64,000 nt of DNA from positions 724,799 through 788,798 of the forward strand of contig VXAY01000115.1 of the NCBI GenBank assembly GCA_013399855.1, given 5' to 3'. The stretch is from Oxyruncus cristatus (taxonomy: Eukaryota > Chordata > Aves > Passeriformes > Cotingidae). Positions within the stretch are counted from its first letter, which is position 1, and each line of letters starts with the position of its first letter. Position numbers and translations under genes: made by a program. The notes under the pieces are model-generated. The model was not told the origin of the DNA. It saw only the letters and a program-made list of their open reading frames with translations, and searched no databases. Of this stretch, positions 1 through 15,200 are shown in pieces.

Positions 1-223
1 AAGGAACTGCGCCCCAGAAGGTCCCACTTCGATGAGGCGGCTGGCCAGCCCTTCCCCTTCCACCATGGGGGGCATGGTGGCCAGCCGGTGGCGCTTCACC
101 AGCCGGCAGGTCACGCGCGTCGGGGCCGTGCACTTGCGCGGGGGGATGATGATGCGCAGCCCGTTGTGCCGGCAGCCCCGCATGGCACCCCCGCGGGCGT
201 CCACCATGAAGCTCACCAGGAAG
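1..223 (-). CDS. ANK2: ANK2 exon: start of the first ZU5 domain, cut by the window edge
   Basis: At least 223 bases. The first base completes glycine, then comes [40 protein letters not shown] and [17 protein letters not shown] up to position 1. The acceptor is ctgcctttgcag|C. ZU5 together with UPA forms the spectrin-binding supramodule at the membrane skeleton. [18 protein letters not shown] and [13 protein letters not shown] are the clearest ANK2 markers. The frame is open to the edge and ends exactly on a codon. In ankyrins an exon border is expected near AQFL|G, so the donor may lie just outside. GC-rich and CpG-rich. Confidence 0.97.
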
Positions 224-3200
224 CTGCAAAGGCAGGGAAAAGCGGTCAGAGACTGAGCGTATCACCACGGCCCGGGGGCGTGTTCCACATACGCAACGCG
301 CTACGTATGTCAACGGGGCTCTTGCTCAAGAGGTACAATTAGAAAAAGCCTTTCTCCCACGTGAAGCACCAAATCATGCTGAGGTCATTTATTAATTAAC
401 AGCCGCTACCTAGGAGTTCTTCACTGAGAGACTTGTTTTACAGTGCTGCTGTTGGTAAAATACCAGCAGACACTAATAAATGTGAACACGTGTAGCTAGA
501 TCACTGCTCTGTACCTGCAAACAACTCTGCTTAAAGTGGGCACTCATTCAATACTTCACGAGCAAATACATCTCACTGAAGGAAATTATTTGTGATTCAA
601 AAATATCAAGCCAATTCTGATGGGATGGCTTGGGAGTTTTTTTTTTTTAGGTTCTCAATATAATTTTATAGTTATTTGGTAAAATATAATTTCTAGCTAA
701 AATAGGTTTGGATATTAAAAAAACCAACCAAATTTCGTTTGGAGCATGTGGATACAATTCATACTCCATCAGTGGGGTTGTCACCTATTTATATTAAAAA
801 AAAAAAAAACAGCTTGTCAGTAGTGTTTGAAGACAAATTTGGGGTTTTGGTCAGACAACAATAGTTACAGGCACTGTGTAAGAGGTGTATAAACTGTATA
901 AGAGATGTATTTATGGATTTTTGTCTATGTTACTTTGCACACCAATGCAGCGTCTCCCTGGAAAAGGCAGAGGTGCACAAAGCCATCTACAGGGAGCCCT
1001 CTTCTAGCACAAGGTAAATTATCTATTTATTTTCCTTTAAGAGGGAGAAAAACATTTCATTTTGTTTGGAATTTCTGTTGTGCTGAATTTTTTGTAGTTC
1101 CATATATAACCAACCAGTAGATTCTGACAGATTTGGGACATACTTGGGAAAGGTGCAGAACTACTTCCAATTTTTTTTTTTTTNGGAGAACTTCTTCCCA
1201 TTTTTTTTTTTTTTTTTTTTTTTTTTTACTGATTTATGACTTAGGATCATGCCTGATGTGGGATGGGAATGTCAGGCTGCTGGCAGTGAAAGTAAGAGTA
1301 GAGAAGACAGAACGGTGTCAGGCCTAGTTCTAGCCACTAAAATAGAATCATCTCATGGGGAGTTGCAGAAATGCTACTGAAGGACCTGCAATAGAGAAAA
1401 CACACTCCCTGGAACAGGAGGAAGGAACACAGGGATTTTTCCACTGTCCCCTTGACCGTTTTGTGCAACAAACATTGCATCCATTCACTGTCCACACAAG
1501 GAATTCCACATGCTGTAAGAACACAACACTCGACACACCGTGCAAGTCAGAGGGATGGAGGATGGGAAGGAGCCACAAGCGCCAGTCGGAAGCACACCAT
1601 GCACCATGGATGCCAGTCTGTCTCACACATGCAGTCTCCTAGTCTACTGCCATTCAGATACCTCTAGGCTTTGCTTAGTGTAAAACTCGGGGTAGTACAA
1701 CCATTATCTCATTCCTTAGAGCTTGGTGTTTCTGTGGTTTTAACAAGGGGGGAAAAAAAGAAAATGAAAACATTTTACAGCTTCTATTGTCTGGGGATTA
1801 GTTGAGAAGAATGGGAGCTTCCTTCACAAAATACATTCTTTATACATGGTAAAGCACAGATGAAAGAAGAGCTTAAGAGACACTAAGTGCTCAATTGTTG
1901 CACTAATGCTCTTGGCTTGCACTGCAATTGCCCGGTAAGTGCATGAAGTGGTGTTATCAAAGTGGTGCTGTTTCGGAGAATTGGTGCAGGTCTCCAGTAC
2001 AACGGGTGTTGTTTGAGGCATTTAGTGACGCTGCCGCAAGAGGAGTTTCACATTTTAAAGCTAATACTGTGAGCGACAGAAACACTCCCCCACAATTACC
2101 AGAAGCTCTGACTGAATTAAAGCAGCGTTCACATCTCCCATTGTGTAAGCTGTCATGAACACGATTCTAGGGATTCAGATATTCTCATTATTGACATAAT
2201 ACTCATGACTGTGTACTTTAACATCAGGATCGGCTTCTGTCGCTCCCCAGTTAGTGCCGGGTCACCTGTCTACCCTATGTCCTCCTTAGCTTGTCTCCAC
2301 ACGTGCCTCAACAATGCCAAACCCAGTGTTAAGTGCCAGAGAAAAATACACAGGAAAGGTGAGGCTCCAAACCAAATCATCTGCCTTCTTTTCACATGGT
2401 TGGAACTCTTTCTCTCAGTTTAAGTGTACTGAATGCGCCTGGTGGGTCAGTAAATCTATCACAAAGTCTATCAGTCATCTCTCACTGAAAGCAACCATTG
2501 CTCCAAAGAGTGGAAAAAGAGGCAAAGACAAGTCTCACTGGAAGGTGGACACGAAGACAACAATGGTTAAGATAAAGACAGCAAGACATTAGTATTATTC
2601 ACTGTAAAAACAGCTGTTTCTATCACAAGGAAGATCTAAAGTAGTTATTCAGACAAGCACAGAAAGGTTAGTGCCAATTATCACATTACAATGGAGCCAG
2701 TTCACAAACCCAGCTGTGTAATACTATGAAATTCCTGGAAAACCGATTTTGGAGAACTACCACGAACACAGTGCAAAGGAAAGAATCTGAGGGGGAAACT
2801 TTCTCAGCTCTAGACCTCAAAGGGTAGTACACTGACACAGGACTTGTAGAGCTGACAGAGTGTAAAAACACATCCTTTTCCACCACACCACCCTGTTTAT
2901 TTCCCACCTGGTTGCCACATTCATTTCATCAAGCACTTATTTAATGTAATTTCTTTCCATCTCTTTTTTTTTTATCAGCACATTTCACATACTTTTGGAT
3001 ATGCAAGAGGGTAAGGCAAATAATCCCTAGTAACGCATTTTCTGAATCACAGCAGCCTCTTTTTCTGCCTATTTGCTACATAATAGGTCATCTGGAATGT
3101 GCATTACTGTTCCAGGACCGGAAAAGCTTTTCCCTTTTGAAGGAGCGTGTCTATCAATATACAGATAATTCATACAAAACTAATGCATGATATAAAATAT

Positions 3201-6200
3201 GCTTTCTGAAATGTGCATTTGGGAAAGTGAAAAAAATCGTATGACTAATATAAAGGAACTGTGAAATGCAAACTAATTATTTCGCTGCCCACGCGCACAC
3301 ACACACACGTTATTTTTCCTCTCTCCAATGCTTCTTTTACCAGGTGTAAAGATAGGAAGGGATTGCACACAACAAACAAAACCGGCAAGAGTGACTGGCA
3401 GATGAAGCCATCGCTCTGCAAAGTGATACCTTACGGTGATAAATTCCCATGGTCAAAAAGAAAGTAATGTGTAATTCCAGCATATTGATAACCCTCATTT
3501 CATACCTGCTCCCTGAAGCTGAGCAGGAAACTCAGAGCTTACACCGCGAGCCAACTGCAGGGGGCACAACTGAAAGCACTATCACCCATCTGTGTACAGA
3601 GGATGAAGAGGAGAGGGATCATCAAAGAGAAACCCAAATGGTTGCAAAGAGTTCAAGAGGTGGAAAAAAAGAAAGGAAAAAAAGGGAAATAAAGGGGATT
3701 AAAGGAACTTTAACTTAAATTGTAATGAAGCGATGATTCAAAGTCAAAGCAGATTATGAGTAAAGGTGCATCTTTCTCGGTACTAAGACAGCCTTTGAGT
3801 AAGTTCCACTCCCAGTTTTAAAGGTTCTGGTAGAAATGAAGCACGACACAGACATGTGACCCTGACACTCTTGCAAATTGGATCGATGCTGAGCTTTCCT
3901 GGGATTTAGCAAGGTGGCAGTGCAACATAACAGGCAAATCAATGAGACAAATGAGGTTTGGGGAAATCATTGCCTTCCTCTTTTAAAGAGAAAGAAGGGG
4001 AAATTTGGATTATTTTTCTAAAGAAAAAACAAAGTACAAAAGCAATTATTTTATGGGAACCAATTATAGACTGCAGGGGAGTCTATATATGCTTCTGTTA
4101 AACACACAGCAGTCAGCTCAAGCATCATCCATTCCCTTTGAGTTTAGCAATACTTCCTCGTAAATTAGGGAGGCCATTTCACTCTCCTCCATTTTAGAGC
4201 AATTAAAAACTACATACTTGCCATATGAAAGGTAACTATATCAAATAACATTAGCTACAGTGTCCCTCTGGTTGAGGACATAAACAAAGGTCCCTAAATC
4301 TTCCAGGCTGCTTCCATGCCTTCTACAGAGAGCAGAGCAAACAGCAATGGGGTTTCTAATGGCTTCACTTGAACAAAACACAGACAATGTTACGCACTGG
4401 ATAGAAGAACAAAAAGTTGGGGTGTATTTACATGAAATTTGTATTTCAGATCAGAGCCCAAGTTATTCCCTTTGCTGATTTTATTCATATAGATTTAAAC
4501 TTGGTTTGATTCTGCATCTATCCTCATTTGAAAGAGAACAGCAGGATGAACAAATAAATTAAAAAAGGGACGTGTCAGTGCTGGAGGGGGGGAAGGAAGA
4601 TACTTGTGTGCTTTGTGAGGAGTCCCTGTCCTGTGAAGAGCTTTGCAGAGAGGCACAGCCTCAGGTGTTGGCACTCACACATCCCATTCTGCAGAGTCAC
4701 GGGGAGAGCCATGCAAAACCCAGCAGGGGAAGGGGCTTCCTGGGACAGGCAGCAGTTCTTGGAGCACACAAAAGAGGCAAAATCTACACCACCACCTTCA
4801 TACACTCGGCTCAGGTACGATTATTCTCTCAGACCGCGCAGCCACACATGCGCTCATCGGGCAGCAGGGAACAAAAGCTCCAAGGAGAGCACATCCACTG
4901 GAGACACACGAGAGAACTTTTCAGCATAGGTTTTCTTAACTCATAACAGAAACTGGGAAACAAGGAGATAGCAGCATTCAGTGTTAGTCGCAGTGTCAAG
5001 AAGCAGAAACAAACAATCAGGGTGCTTCAGCCATCCCAAAGTGTTCAGCAGGAGGAGGAGAACCGAGAGAGGCTGAAATTCCGAAAAAAGGCCTTGGATC
5101 CAGCTCCCACTGAAGTCAACAGCAAGTCATTCAACTACCTCAGCGTGCTTTCCAGCAGGCTGCAACTGTGCCATACAGAAACAAGGCAAAATACACATTC
5201 CAGGAGGACAAAAAACATGATCCTACACGGGAAACTGCTATAGTATTGACTTCTGATAACATCCACTGCATTAGCCAATTGCTGAGAGACTGAGTGACCC
5301 GGCCTAAAAATATGGGCTCGTAGTTTGGGGTTTCATTTAGCCATTTACAGCTGAATACTTAAAGAGATTTTCACCTTTCTATGGTTATGTTGAAGGAGCT
5401 GAAGAGGTGCCAATAAACACTCAGTTTGCCAAGGGAAGATAATCTCCTTTGGGAGTGTTCAGCTTCAGGTGTTCTGTGCAGGGTAAAATGGGCCTGTGGG
5501 TCAAGCACTGATTAACTGTCACACCAAAAAATACGTGTGGTATGAAAAATAATATACACTCAGTCTGGACAGTTATTCTACTAGTTCAAGTATGATGGCA
5601 CAAGGGGGCAAATATGGCCTAGGGAGTGGCTCTGAAATATTCTCCATATAGACAATGAGATAAAAGGCCCACTGAATAATTTAACAACTCCAGTGGTTTG
5701 TGTTGGATTATTTGTGGAGGGTTTTTACCTTCCTTTAAATATTAATATTAGAGCACGCCACCAACAAAGAAAAGGTATTGTTAAATAAACCAGTGGTTAA
5801 AACAAGCTAGGATTGTACAAGGAGCTTTGTTAAGTTTTTTTGCAGTGGACTTATTATGTGTCCAAAACTCTTGTTATAGATGACAAAGCAGAGGGAGAAA
5901 GTGGACACTTACTGTATAAGAAGAAAAATAGGGCCGCATGTAACTATTCCTGCTGGTTAAATTGATTTTTTCTCTTGGCTAACGTGCACTACCAAAACAC
6001 TAAAGCATCCTGAAGTAAGAGGGGAGGATAAATAGGGTGGGTGAGAAGTGCAATGTATCAAAGAAAGAAATTAGGCAGAAGTTCACCTGCTGTTGTCAAG
6101 ATCAAGACATGGAGAAGAGCATCTGCAATAGAATAGATGATTTAACATCAAAAAAGAAAAGAAAGGGGGAAAAAAAAATGAGTTAAATGAAACACTGAAA

Positions 6201-9200
6201 TATTGGGAAAAAAGGAAACTGATTTCTAAATCAAACACATGAACAGATACATATATGTGCATATTCATTCCGTGTGAGAAGGTAGGAGCGAGCGTGGGAA
6301 ATAAGCCTACGTCAACAGCCCTGGTTACAAACGGCCACTGCTACTACAGGGGTAAAACTCGAGTGAGCTGGGTCCTCTACAGACATTCCACCACTGGAAG
6401 TCAGATGCCTAAAATGCACAGTTAGATTCTGAAGAAACCTTGTAAATGCAGATTAGGGGAAGTGCTGCTTGCTTTAGGCGTCCACACGTGAAATGTGGGC
6501 CGTGATTTATCAAAGGGTAAGGAATCTAAGGTAATTCCAGCCAGTGTTCCTGATTACCCAACGAATCATTATTTCTTTCCTTCCATTTCAACATGTTTCT
6601 TGTCCTCCTTTTGTTCTGCAGAACGACAAATTCCAAACTTTCAGTTTGACCTGTTTAGGCTCTCAGTAATCACTCGGTGTCGCCCGGACAGTTAGTTTTC
6701 CAATGTCCCTTATTCTACGGATCTCCACTGCCATTTTCTTCCATTAACACCAATTTGCTATTAATGAAATACACCCGCTGTTTTTTCCTTACTGTAACTT
6801 TCTGAACAAAGGTCATAAAGCTACAGCAAAATTTGAAGTCATTCAGACTTTCAGATTTAAGAAATGACTATCAGCTGGTCGCTGCCAGGTCCTGTTTCCA
6901 TAACGATTTCCAGGAAATCAATCTCACGTTGGGAAAAGCAATGTTATGGATTCAAAATACAACACTTGAAATAGATTTTGATTACCTTGTTAGCAAGGAT
7001 CCAGCCTCCTTTTTTGCAGACATGCAGCTAAGAATGATAATTCACATTATTTGTCACAGTATGAGCTGCCCACTCCCTCATCCTTCACCTTTTCTCATTG
7101 ATGGAGGCAAGGACAAACTCACAAATAATATCCCACCTTTTTTTTCAAGGTACAAGTACTGATACTCTCAAATCATCGAATAGTCAAATAGGGACTTCTC
7201 CATCAAATTATATATATTCAAAATCTTTCATTCAACAGGAGTTTTACCATGAGCAAGTCAGAGCTGGAACATTTGCAGAGCTGCTACATATTTTCTCCAG
7301 AACACAAAACTAAGGTAAAATCAAACCCTGGACCCAAAGCTAAATGCTGCAAGTGAAAAGAAATCTTTCAGTTCAGTGATTTTTTGCCTTTCACCTTCAA
7401 GAAAATTTGGTTCTTCCACAATAGATATGGTGAGCTATGAGAGTAAGACTGTGAAACATATTTGCATTATGTAGGAGTACTTCTGTCTGTCACAATGCTT
7501 CAGCAGGTAGTTATAAATAATATCCACTAATATTACCAGCAAAGCGATAAAACTCTCATCTTATTGGATATTTAGCACCCAAACTTTCTGCCATATTCAG
7601 AGAGATCCTTAACTCAGCTCCATATGTAAGATCAGATTGTTTTATCGGGAGAAGCAAATCTGATTCGCGGAAAGGGAGTTTAAATGCAGGAATTCACATT
7701 TTTACCTTCAGCCAATGCATGAAAGTACTCAGAAACTGTCAGCTGTGTAAACTGTCCATGAGATCTTTATATTGAGATTTTGAGCACCACAAGAGTGTTA
7801 CCTCTTAAGAGAGAAATGTTTTCTGGGTTTTCAAATAGCTGCCAAAGGCTCTGAGAAAAGATCTTGCTTTTCCTTCCTTACTGATGAAATTATCAACGTA
7901 TTGAAACAATGGTTACATTCACTTTTTAAGTGGATGGTTAAAACATTTTCCCCCTTCTGAAATTTCAGACATGGAAGGGGTTTTGGTCAGTTATGCAAAG
8001 GCTGAAATATGTGCCTGTGAAATTCCACACGGAGAGAACAGTTCTCTCTGAATTTATTCTTTTGCTGGGGGTGATACACTGTGATCCACAGAAACGCTTC
8101 CCTACAACGGGACATCAGTAAGAACCCAACAACAATTGGGGGTTTACCACTGAAACAGTGCAGGGTGTAATTTTTTTCCTTAGATTGCACAGAATACGAA
8201 CTTGCAATCTTCTGTGACAAGTAATTCATGTCTAATACCTCGATGATGTGTTATTTCACAATCTGAATTCAATACATTTTCAGCGTCTTGGGCAAAACCA
8301 AGGCCAGACCTTTGACCAAGGCCACTGACAATGTTGATACAGGATTTATTTGAAAATTCTTAGAGTTTTCTTTCATGACAGATAAAGACTATTCCACTGC
8401 ATGCACCCAAATGTCAGCAGTGCTACTGGTCCAGAAGAACCTACTAATAGTGTGTGTCTGCATGTGGAGGAGAGTGTGGATGACAAGGGGAGTATAAATG
8501 ACAAATATATTTGTTGTTCCAGTACTTCTACAACTGTTTAACTTTCAAAAGCAAAACTCGTAGTCAATCCACTTTGTTTATAAAGAAGATATACCCCAAC
8601 AGTTTATGATAATTTGATGATTTGGGCAAATCTAAACAAGATAAAAATGGAGCACTTTACTGTGTTTTCCAAAGGCCGAGGAATCATTATTAAAGGTTTC
8701 TTCATTACAATATTTAGTGGCAAGTTAGTTGGTATGTATAGAAAGAGGAACATAACTTGTGTCATGTTAAAGGTCACTATTTAATCTAAGGTTGCTCCTA
8801 CTAAAATCAGGTATCTTCTCCTACCACTAGCATCCTAGTCATCCCAAAAGATAGAAATATCACTAATATAATTTAAAAGGAAACCACAAAATTACTGCAC
8901 ATCCAAGAAATAAATGCCACTCTGCTAGAAAGTCCTTAGTTCACCCTCTGCAATCACAGGAAAGACCTACCTTTCTGAAAGGGAAAACTAATACATCCTT
9001 TGGAAAAAGTCTGAAATCTATGTAGGGTTAGAATAAAGCATCAAAGCAATTTTAAAGCCTACCAGCATATACAGAAACACATACATACTTTATATATTAA
9101 GTATTTTCATTTGTTAGTTCTGGAGCTCATGAAAAGCAACTCCAAACAACACTGGTCACAGCCAAGTATCCTCCTATCAGCCAACAAAAAAACTTCTCAT

Positions 9201-12200
9201 CTAGGTCACATCAAGCAATTTGCAATCACAGTTATGACAATATTGTTCCTCCTCTAGACCTGTCATTCCAAATGGGACTCCAGTGCTATGTTTTGAAAGA
9301 TATGGACTGTAAGGTAGTTGCAAAATTATTTGAGATTATCAAAACTCATCTTTCCCCTTGTGATGTCCAGCCATGCTGTGTACAACGTAGTACCACAGAA
9401 ACTAAAGGCTTTTTAATTACATCAGGTTTTTTATGATCTCATCTGCACACTTCTAATCAAACCTCATGGCAGAACACAAGGGTAGAATTTAACGTGAAGA
9501 ATAGAATTACTTAAAACACAGTAAGTAGGAGCATTTCAAAGGCCAGCCAGGATAAGCTTTCTAAGTATGGACTTGGCTGAGCCTGCATTTTGACCCGCCT
9601 TATGCCACGACAATGGGCTTGCCTAAATGCAAATGCTTATGAAGAGTCAGTTGTGAGAATACAAGAAGAGAGTGGCCAAATACGTGCAAAGCACATGATG
9701 TTTAGGTTGCTCCTGTAATTTGAAAGGCAAACACCAGTTAGTGCTCACCTAAACTACTCCACTAGCACGGTAAGTACCCACCATCTGGAATGATTAGGCC
9801 CTTGATCTCAATTATTGCTAACTCCAAAAAGGCAGTGTATTTATTTCTCCATAAAATTCACACAGTTCCTGTGTGTATGTGTCAATTATCTCCTTCATTC
9901 CTCTTGAACTTGACTCAGGGCTCACTGACTTGCAGCAATTTCAGCGAACGGTCTTGGTACTCAGGTTTGCTTGATTGTCAGAGCTTAAGAGATCATAACA
10001 ATTTATTGACAGCTCCAGGAGGCAAGGAATTAAAATACAGCTTGTAGTTAAGCATTAGCTGAAGCTGCTACCACTGCAGGTACACTGCTTCTCATTTCTA
10101 AGTAAAATGCTAATTGATACACTCACCCTGAGTGAATAGGGCTGGAAGAAAGAGCCACATTGTCCAAGTTTTCAGGGCCCCAGCTTAAGCGATAGGAATT
10201 CCTTTCAGCTTCTTTGGCCAGAGTTGTTACCTTGGGAAGCAGAAAAAAAAAAACCAACCCTTTTTACTGCAATGAAATCAATTAATCAACCAAACAATAA
10301 GATGTATTTTGCATAGCAGTGCCTAAAGCATAAACTTTTTTTAAAAAGAAAACAAAGGAGTAACAATAGCATTAAGATATTAGAAACCCCTTCTTGTAAC
10401 ATTCTGTACTGCTTAAAGTAATCCTATGTTAGTGGTCTCAGTGAAATGAATGCTGTGATTTACCGAGAGGGCACTTCCTAAATCTCTTGTTATAACTACA
10501 GGAATGTTTCAGGAGAGTCTCTTTGAGGACGATGGCTGTGAGTTGATTAGAATGTTTAGCCCGATGGCTGGTAGCAACATTCAAAATTCAGTTAAAATGG
10601 AGAACATTAAGAACACAGTCCCTGTAGTATTCACACAGCTTATCCATTTGTTTTGGAATAGAGTTTAATACTGCACAGTACAATATGCTGTTAAATATCA
10701 GCAGAAACGGAGAGACTCGTATTAGAACAAACAAGCAGCGAACACCACACAGACTCATCAGTGCAATTTACGCTGTTTTTTCTCTGCCCCGATTTCTTGC
10801 GGTAGCGAGCGAGTTCAGGGGGGTTTCTTACCTGCTGGCTGGGGATGACCACGGTGTCGTCAATCATGGCGCTGTCCCGCAGGTAGGAGGCGTGGCTCAG
10901 GGTGTGGGACCTGTCTGAACTGAAGGACCGCAGGCTGGCAGGTTGGTAGGATGCCATAGCAATGCATCAGCAGCACAGATGATGTTGGGAAGGTGTCATG
11001 ACACAGCGAGTGGGAGAATGAAAGAAGCGTGCAATTAGCAACGGGATGCAGCTTCCAGGGGGAGCAGATCCCAGTCCCGGGGGGACACGGTGGGGCTGTG
11101 CCACCTCCCTGACTGTGGACCACAAAGCCTCTGCACTGACTTGGTTGCTCCAAAATGTAGAACCTAGAGATTAATCTACATGATAGCTTTATACTCACAG
11201 ACACTTTAGGCTTGGCTTTGTGGCATGATAGTTTCCTTAGAACAAAAAGCATGAATTTCTTTTAAGTAAGGCTCTCTGGAGAAGTTCTCTGCTACATCCC
11301 ACAAACCACTGCAGAAAACCAGGACGCTGCCACCTGAAGAAAAGCTGGAATGACTCTTCCCCTCTGACCTACTCTCTCCCCTTAAAACTGTAAATAAGTA
11401 AGCCTGACGTTGTCCCCTGGAAGGTACACACAGCAAGGTGAAGTGTGGCCAGCCACAAGCTCCTGTGGGAAACAGAACTGTTCCTGTGAAAGCCAGCAGC
11501 ATCTTTAGGGAGGCAGTCCAAACGGGAGCACAGATCTCGCTGTAAGTACGCACAGCTCCACAGAACACTGGTTGCTGTAGCAATGAGAGGTGCAAGGCAG
11601 TAAATAAGCTGCTTCCAAGCACTGGCTCAGAATGTAACTGCAGCATCCACCAGCAAAAAGCAAAAAAAAAAATCAGACAAAGAGGACGCCACAGAAGGAC
11701 ATACTGAGGTAAATGGGGTTTCTGCTACCAAACAGCACTAGTTTTGTCCCTTCAATATTCACTGGCTGCAGTTTGACAAGAGTGATTTGTAAGAACAGAT
11801 CAGCCACCTTCAGATGTTGTACGTGTACTCTGTGATAGGTCTAGAGGAATATAGTACACGCAACTGAAGGAAGCAGTTTTGTTTTCCTGGCTTACACATC
11901 GTGAGTAGTACTCAGAATGACTAATGTGCGGGATCAGAACAATAGGCCATTTATCTGGATACGCAGATTTTTAAAGGATAATTCATTTTCAGCAGTTAGC
12001 AAGTCACGCATTCACTACAGACATGAGTTTCAAGTGTTTTAAGTGCAGTTCAAATATCATCTGATTCAGACCACTCAGCCTTTTTTAACAATAGCTACAT
12101 TCACTCAGGTTTGGGGGGTTTTGATCCATTTTTAGAAGCAAATGGTTACCTTATTTTTATTAGAAATACATGACATTGAAGAATAATGAATGCTCTGGAT

Positions 12201-15200
12201 GACTGACTCATACCAAAGGCCTGTTTAGCATCCTAGATGGACTGTACAAAACTGGAAGCAAAGACAGGCACTACACGAGGATCAGGTTTTGGGAAGCCTT
12301 GAGAAAAAACTAAACCAACAATGAAAATTTGTTCTTTGGCTGAGAAATGAGCCTCAGTAGCAGACCCCATTTGCCCTCATTATCCTGTGTTCATTTGCGT
12401 GTTTGACACTTCCAGAACTGCTTTGCGGCGCCATGCAATGCTCGTGAGAGAGTCCCCATCCAAGTTGTAGGTTCTGCTATTCAGCTCATGTCATGTCCTG
12501 GACAGACACTGAATGAAAGGAAGTCTGAACTAAAGTTGGCTGGTTATCTCCATGGTGATTTTGTCCATCTTCACTGCTACTACCACCACCAAAAGTACAT
12601 ATCCACTCTGTACTACCTGGTCACAAGCTACAGCAAATAGACCAAGGGTATGGGCTTTACAGGCACACACATGACTGAGGTTTGCAGTTCATTAGAGGTT
12701 TAAATTTCCTTCTAAACTCAATTTCAAACCTAGCGTTCAGATTGCACTGCCCTCTCTGTGTGATGGACCAGCTAAGTGAAGAGCAAACCAGCAGTTAAAG
12801 ACTCAGAAATAAAGGAATCCTTTTAAATAAAAAACCAAAACTACCTAAATCAGAGCCAAAAATACTGTCTAAATACAGATTCTTTACAAATCTGGTTGAT
12901 AAATCTTAAGTCACAGAGGGTGTGGGGCAAATAGCACTCAGCCACAGAGATGGAACTGTGGAACCCAGGAATGCTACAAAGCTCCTGAACATAAGAGTGT
13001 GCCTCATGCATCACCCTTCTCTTCTAAGCCCTGAACAAGGCCCAGGTGGTATCCAGAAAATATAAGCAGCATTCCCTAGCCTAGTTCCTAAAACTGGGAG
13101 ACCATGTTACAGTGCACATCCACTTCCCAGCCTAGAGAGATCTAACAAGCTCTAGTCCAGTTAAGTGTAATTCCTGTTGTTTCAGAAGCTGAGAAAAAAC
13201 CTGGTATCATTGAAAACTGTACAAATCAACCTTGAAATGTTCCCAACAGCACCATCGTTCATTTGGTCCTCCAAACCAACTTTCTGGCATACAGCAGGCC
13301 TCCAAAGTGGATGAGCAGAGACAGGTGCCACAGAAGGGTATAGAGACAACAGGTGTTCATGCTATGTAATACCTACCTGGGCATGATGCTAATGAAAGCA
13401 TATGGGAAAGAAAGAAAGAAAAATGAAGGGGAGAGAGAAATAAAATAAATAGGGAAGATGGTTACAAATGAAAAATATATGTTTTGAAATCAAATTGAGC
13501 AATGCACAAAGTTACATGAGTGTAGATTGCTAATACTGTTCTGCTGTACTGAATTTCTTGGAAAACCAAAGTCTGTAGAATGCAATGAAAATCACATTAA
13601 AGCAAAAGCAAAACAATGGAAGAACCAATCTCTGAAAATTCTTAAAAGCAGTAACCTGAAGGTGACAGAAAATGAGACCATGGAGTTAGAAAGATGTTTT
13701 TCTTCTTTCATTCTTTCTCCCTTTATAATTTTGCTTCATTTCAGTATAATCATTCTAAATGGGTGCTTAACTTAAACTGGCTTAACATCTACGTGCACAA
13801 TCATTTGTATACATTTTAAATAAAACCTTTGTTACCACAGAAAGAACAAAAGGGTTTGATTTTCGGCACTCTGCTGCAGTTCATAAACTTCCTCCAAGAG
13901 TTAAAAAGCCACACAGCCACTTTGTTTCCAGTGGACTCACTGGAACTGCCTAAAAACCAGCAAAGACTCCAGGCTTGTGAGACCTGAATGATGGGATTTA
14001 CACATGCTGTGAGGAAAACCAAACTGTTTCCTGACATCTTTTGTTCCAGGAGCAATTCACAGCCTCCTGAAGTAAACAGAAGGGATCCTACTGATTCCAC
14101 TGAGCTTCGGAAATGCTGCCAGAATAACAATCAAGACTGGAAAATGAGGTAGGTTAAAAATTCTGTTGCCAAGACTTCCACTTTTTTCTTTTATTCCCTT
14201 CAGTGTACCCCAGTTCTAAAGGCAGTAAGTCTGGAGACACTGCTGACTTCCACCAGGCATTTCACACCCAGGAAAGCCTGGGTAGCTATTCAGAACTAGA
14301 ACTGTGGGTGTTCCTCTGCCAGCTCGAGTGAGAGACCCTGAAAAGGGGATTTCAAACATTTGTAACAAAATGAGTGTGGAATTATCACAAGAAAAGTGAT
14401 GTATCCACGCAAATACCTGTCCGATCGTCCTCCTTCCAAGCTGTACCTCAGGTAGTTCATACCATCCAAGAACTGGCTGCTTGGCAAGGAGTCATCCCCT
14501 AGTTCTCGGAGGTCTTCTGGCCTAAGGTACTCTCCCCCATCTCCTGTCATTGTGTCATCACCTGTGAATCAATCACAGAAGGGACAGAGCTCAGCACACA
14601 CACGGCTGCGATTCCATCTGCACGTCCGGATCTAAGAGCTGGACAGCACAATCAACAGGAAGGCATTTCCCGCTCAGGAAACACTGCAAACCACAAGCAA
14701 TTAATGTATATCATGAAACTGGCACATCAAGCAAGATATTAAAAAAAAATTGAAATCAAGGTGATTAATCAATTAGATTTAATCTATTTTTTACTGTTGC
14801 ACATACTTGTAAGGGGCACATTTCTTTGCTATTCCCTAAAGTCTCACTGTTCCTTAATCCATTTTAGCTCTCTGGTCAGAGCTTTATCCCAGCCTGACAG
14901 TTTATGGTTAAATATCCCCACTTATTTGACTGTAATCTATGTGTTTTCAGAAAAAAACCCATGTTTTCTATGGCCTTATGCCTTATAGTTGCAAATCCTA
15001 ACTTAAACTCTCCACTGTCCAACCTCCACATCATATGAGGCTCTCTCACCCATGTTACAACATCCTGCCGTGATCAGTAACAAAATTCTTATTTCTAAAA
15101 CACAGCAACATCCAGAAACTGGAAACAAGCTCATTTGCATAGAGGGGAATGATCATTATTTAGAAAAGTAACTCCTAATGAATCACAGCCTAAATGACCA

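Noticed and set aside
11206..11646. 146-codon minus-strand frame
   Set aside because: No recognisable motif and no exon-like borders in frame with ANK2.
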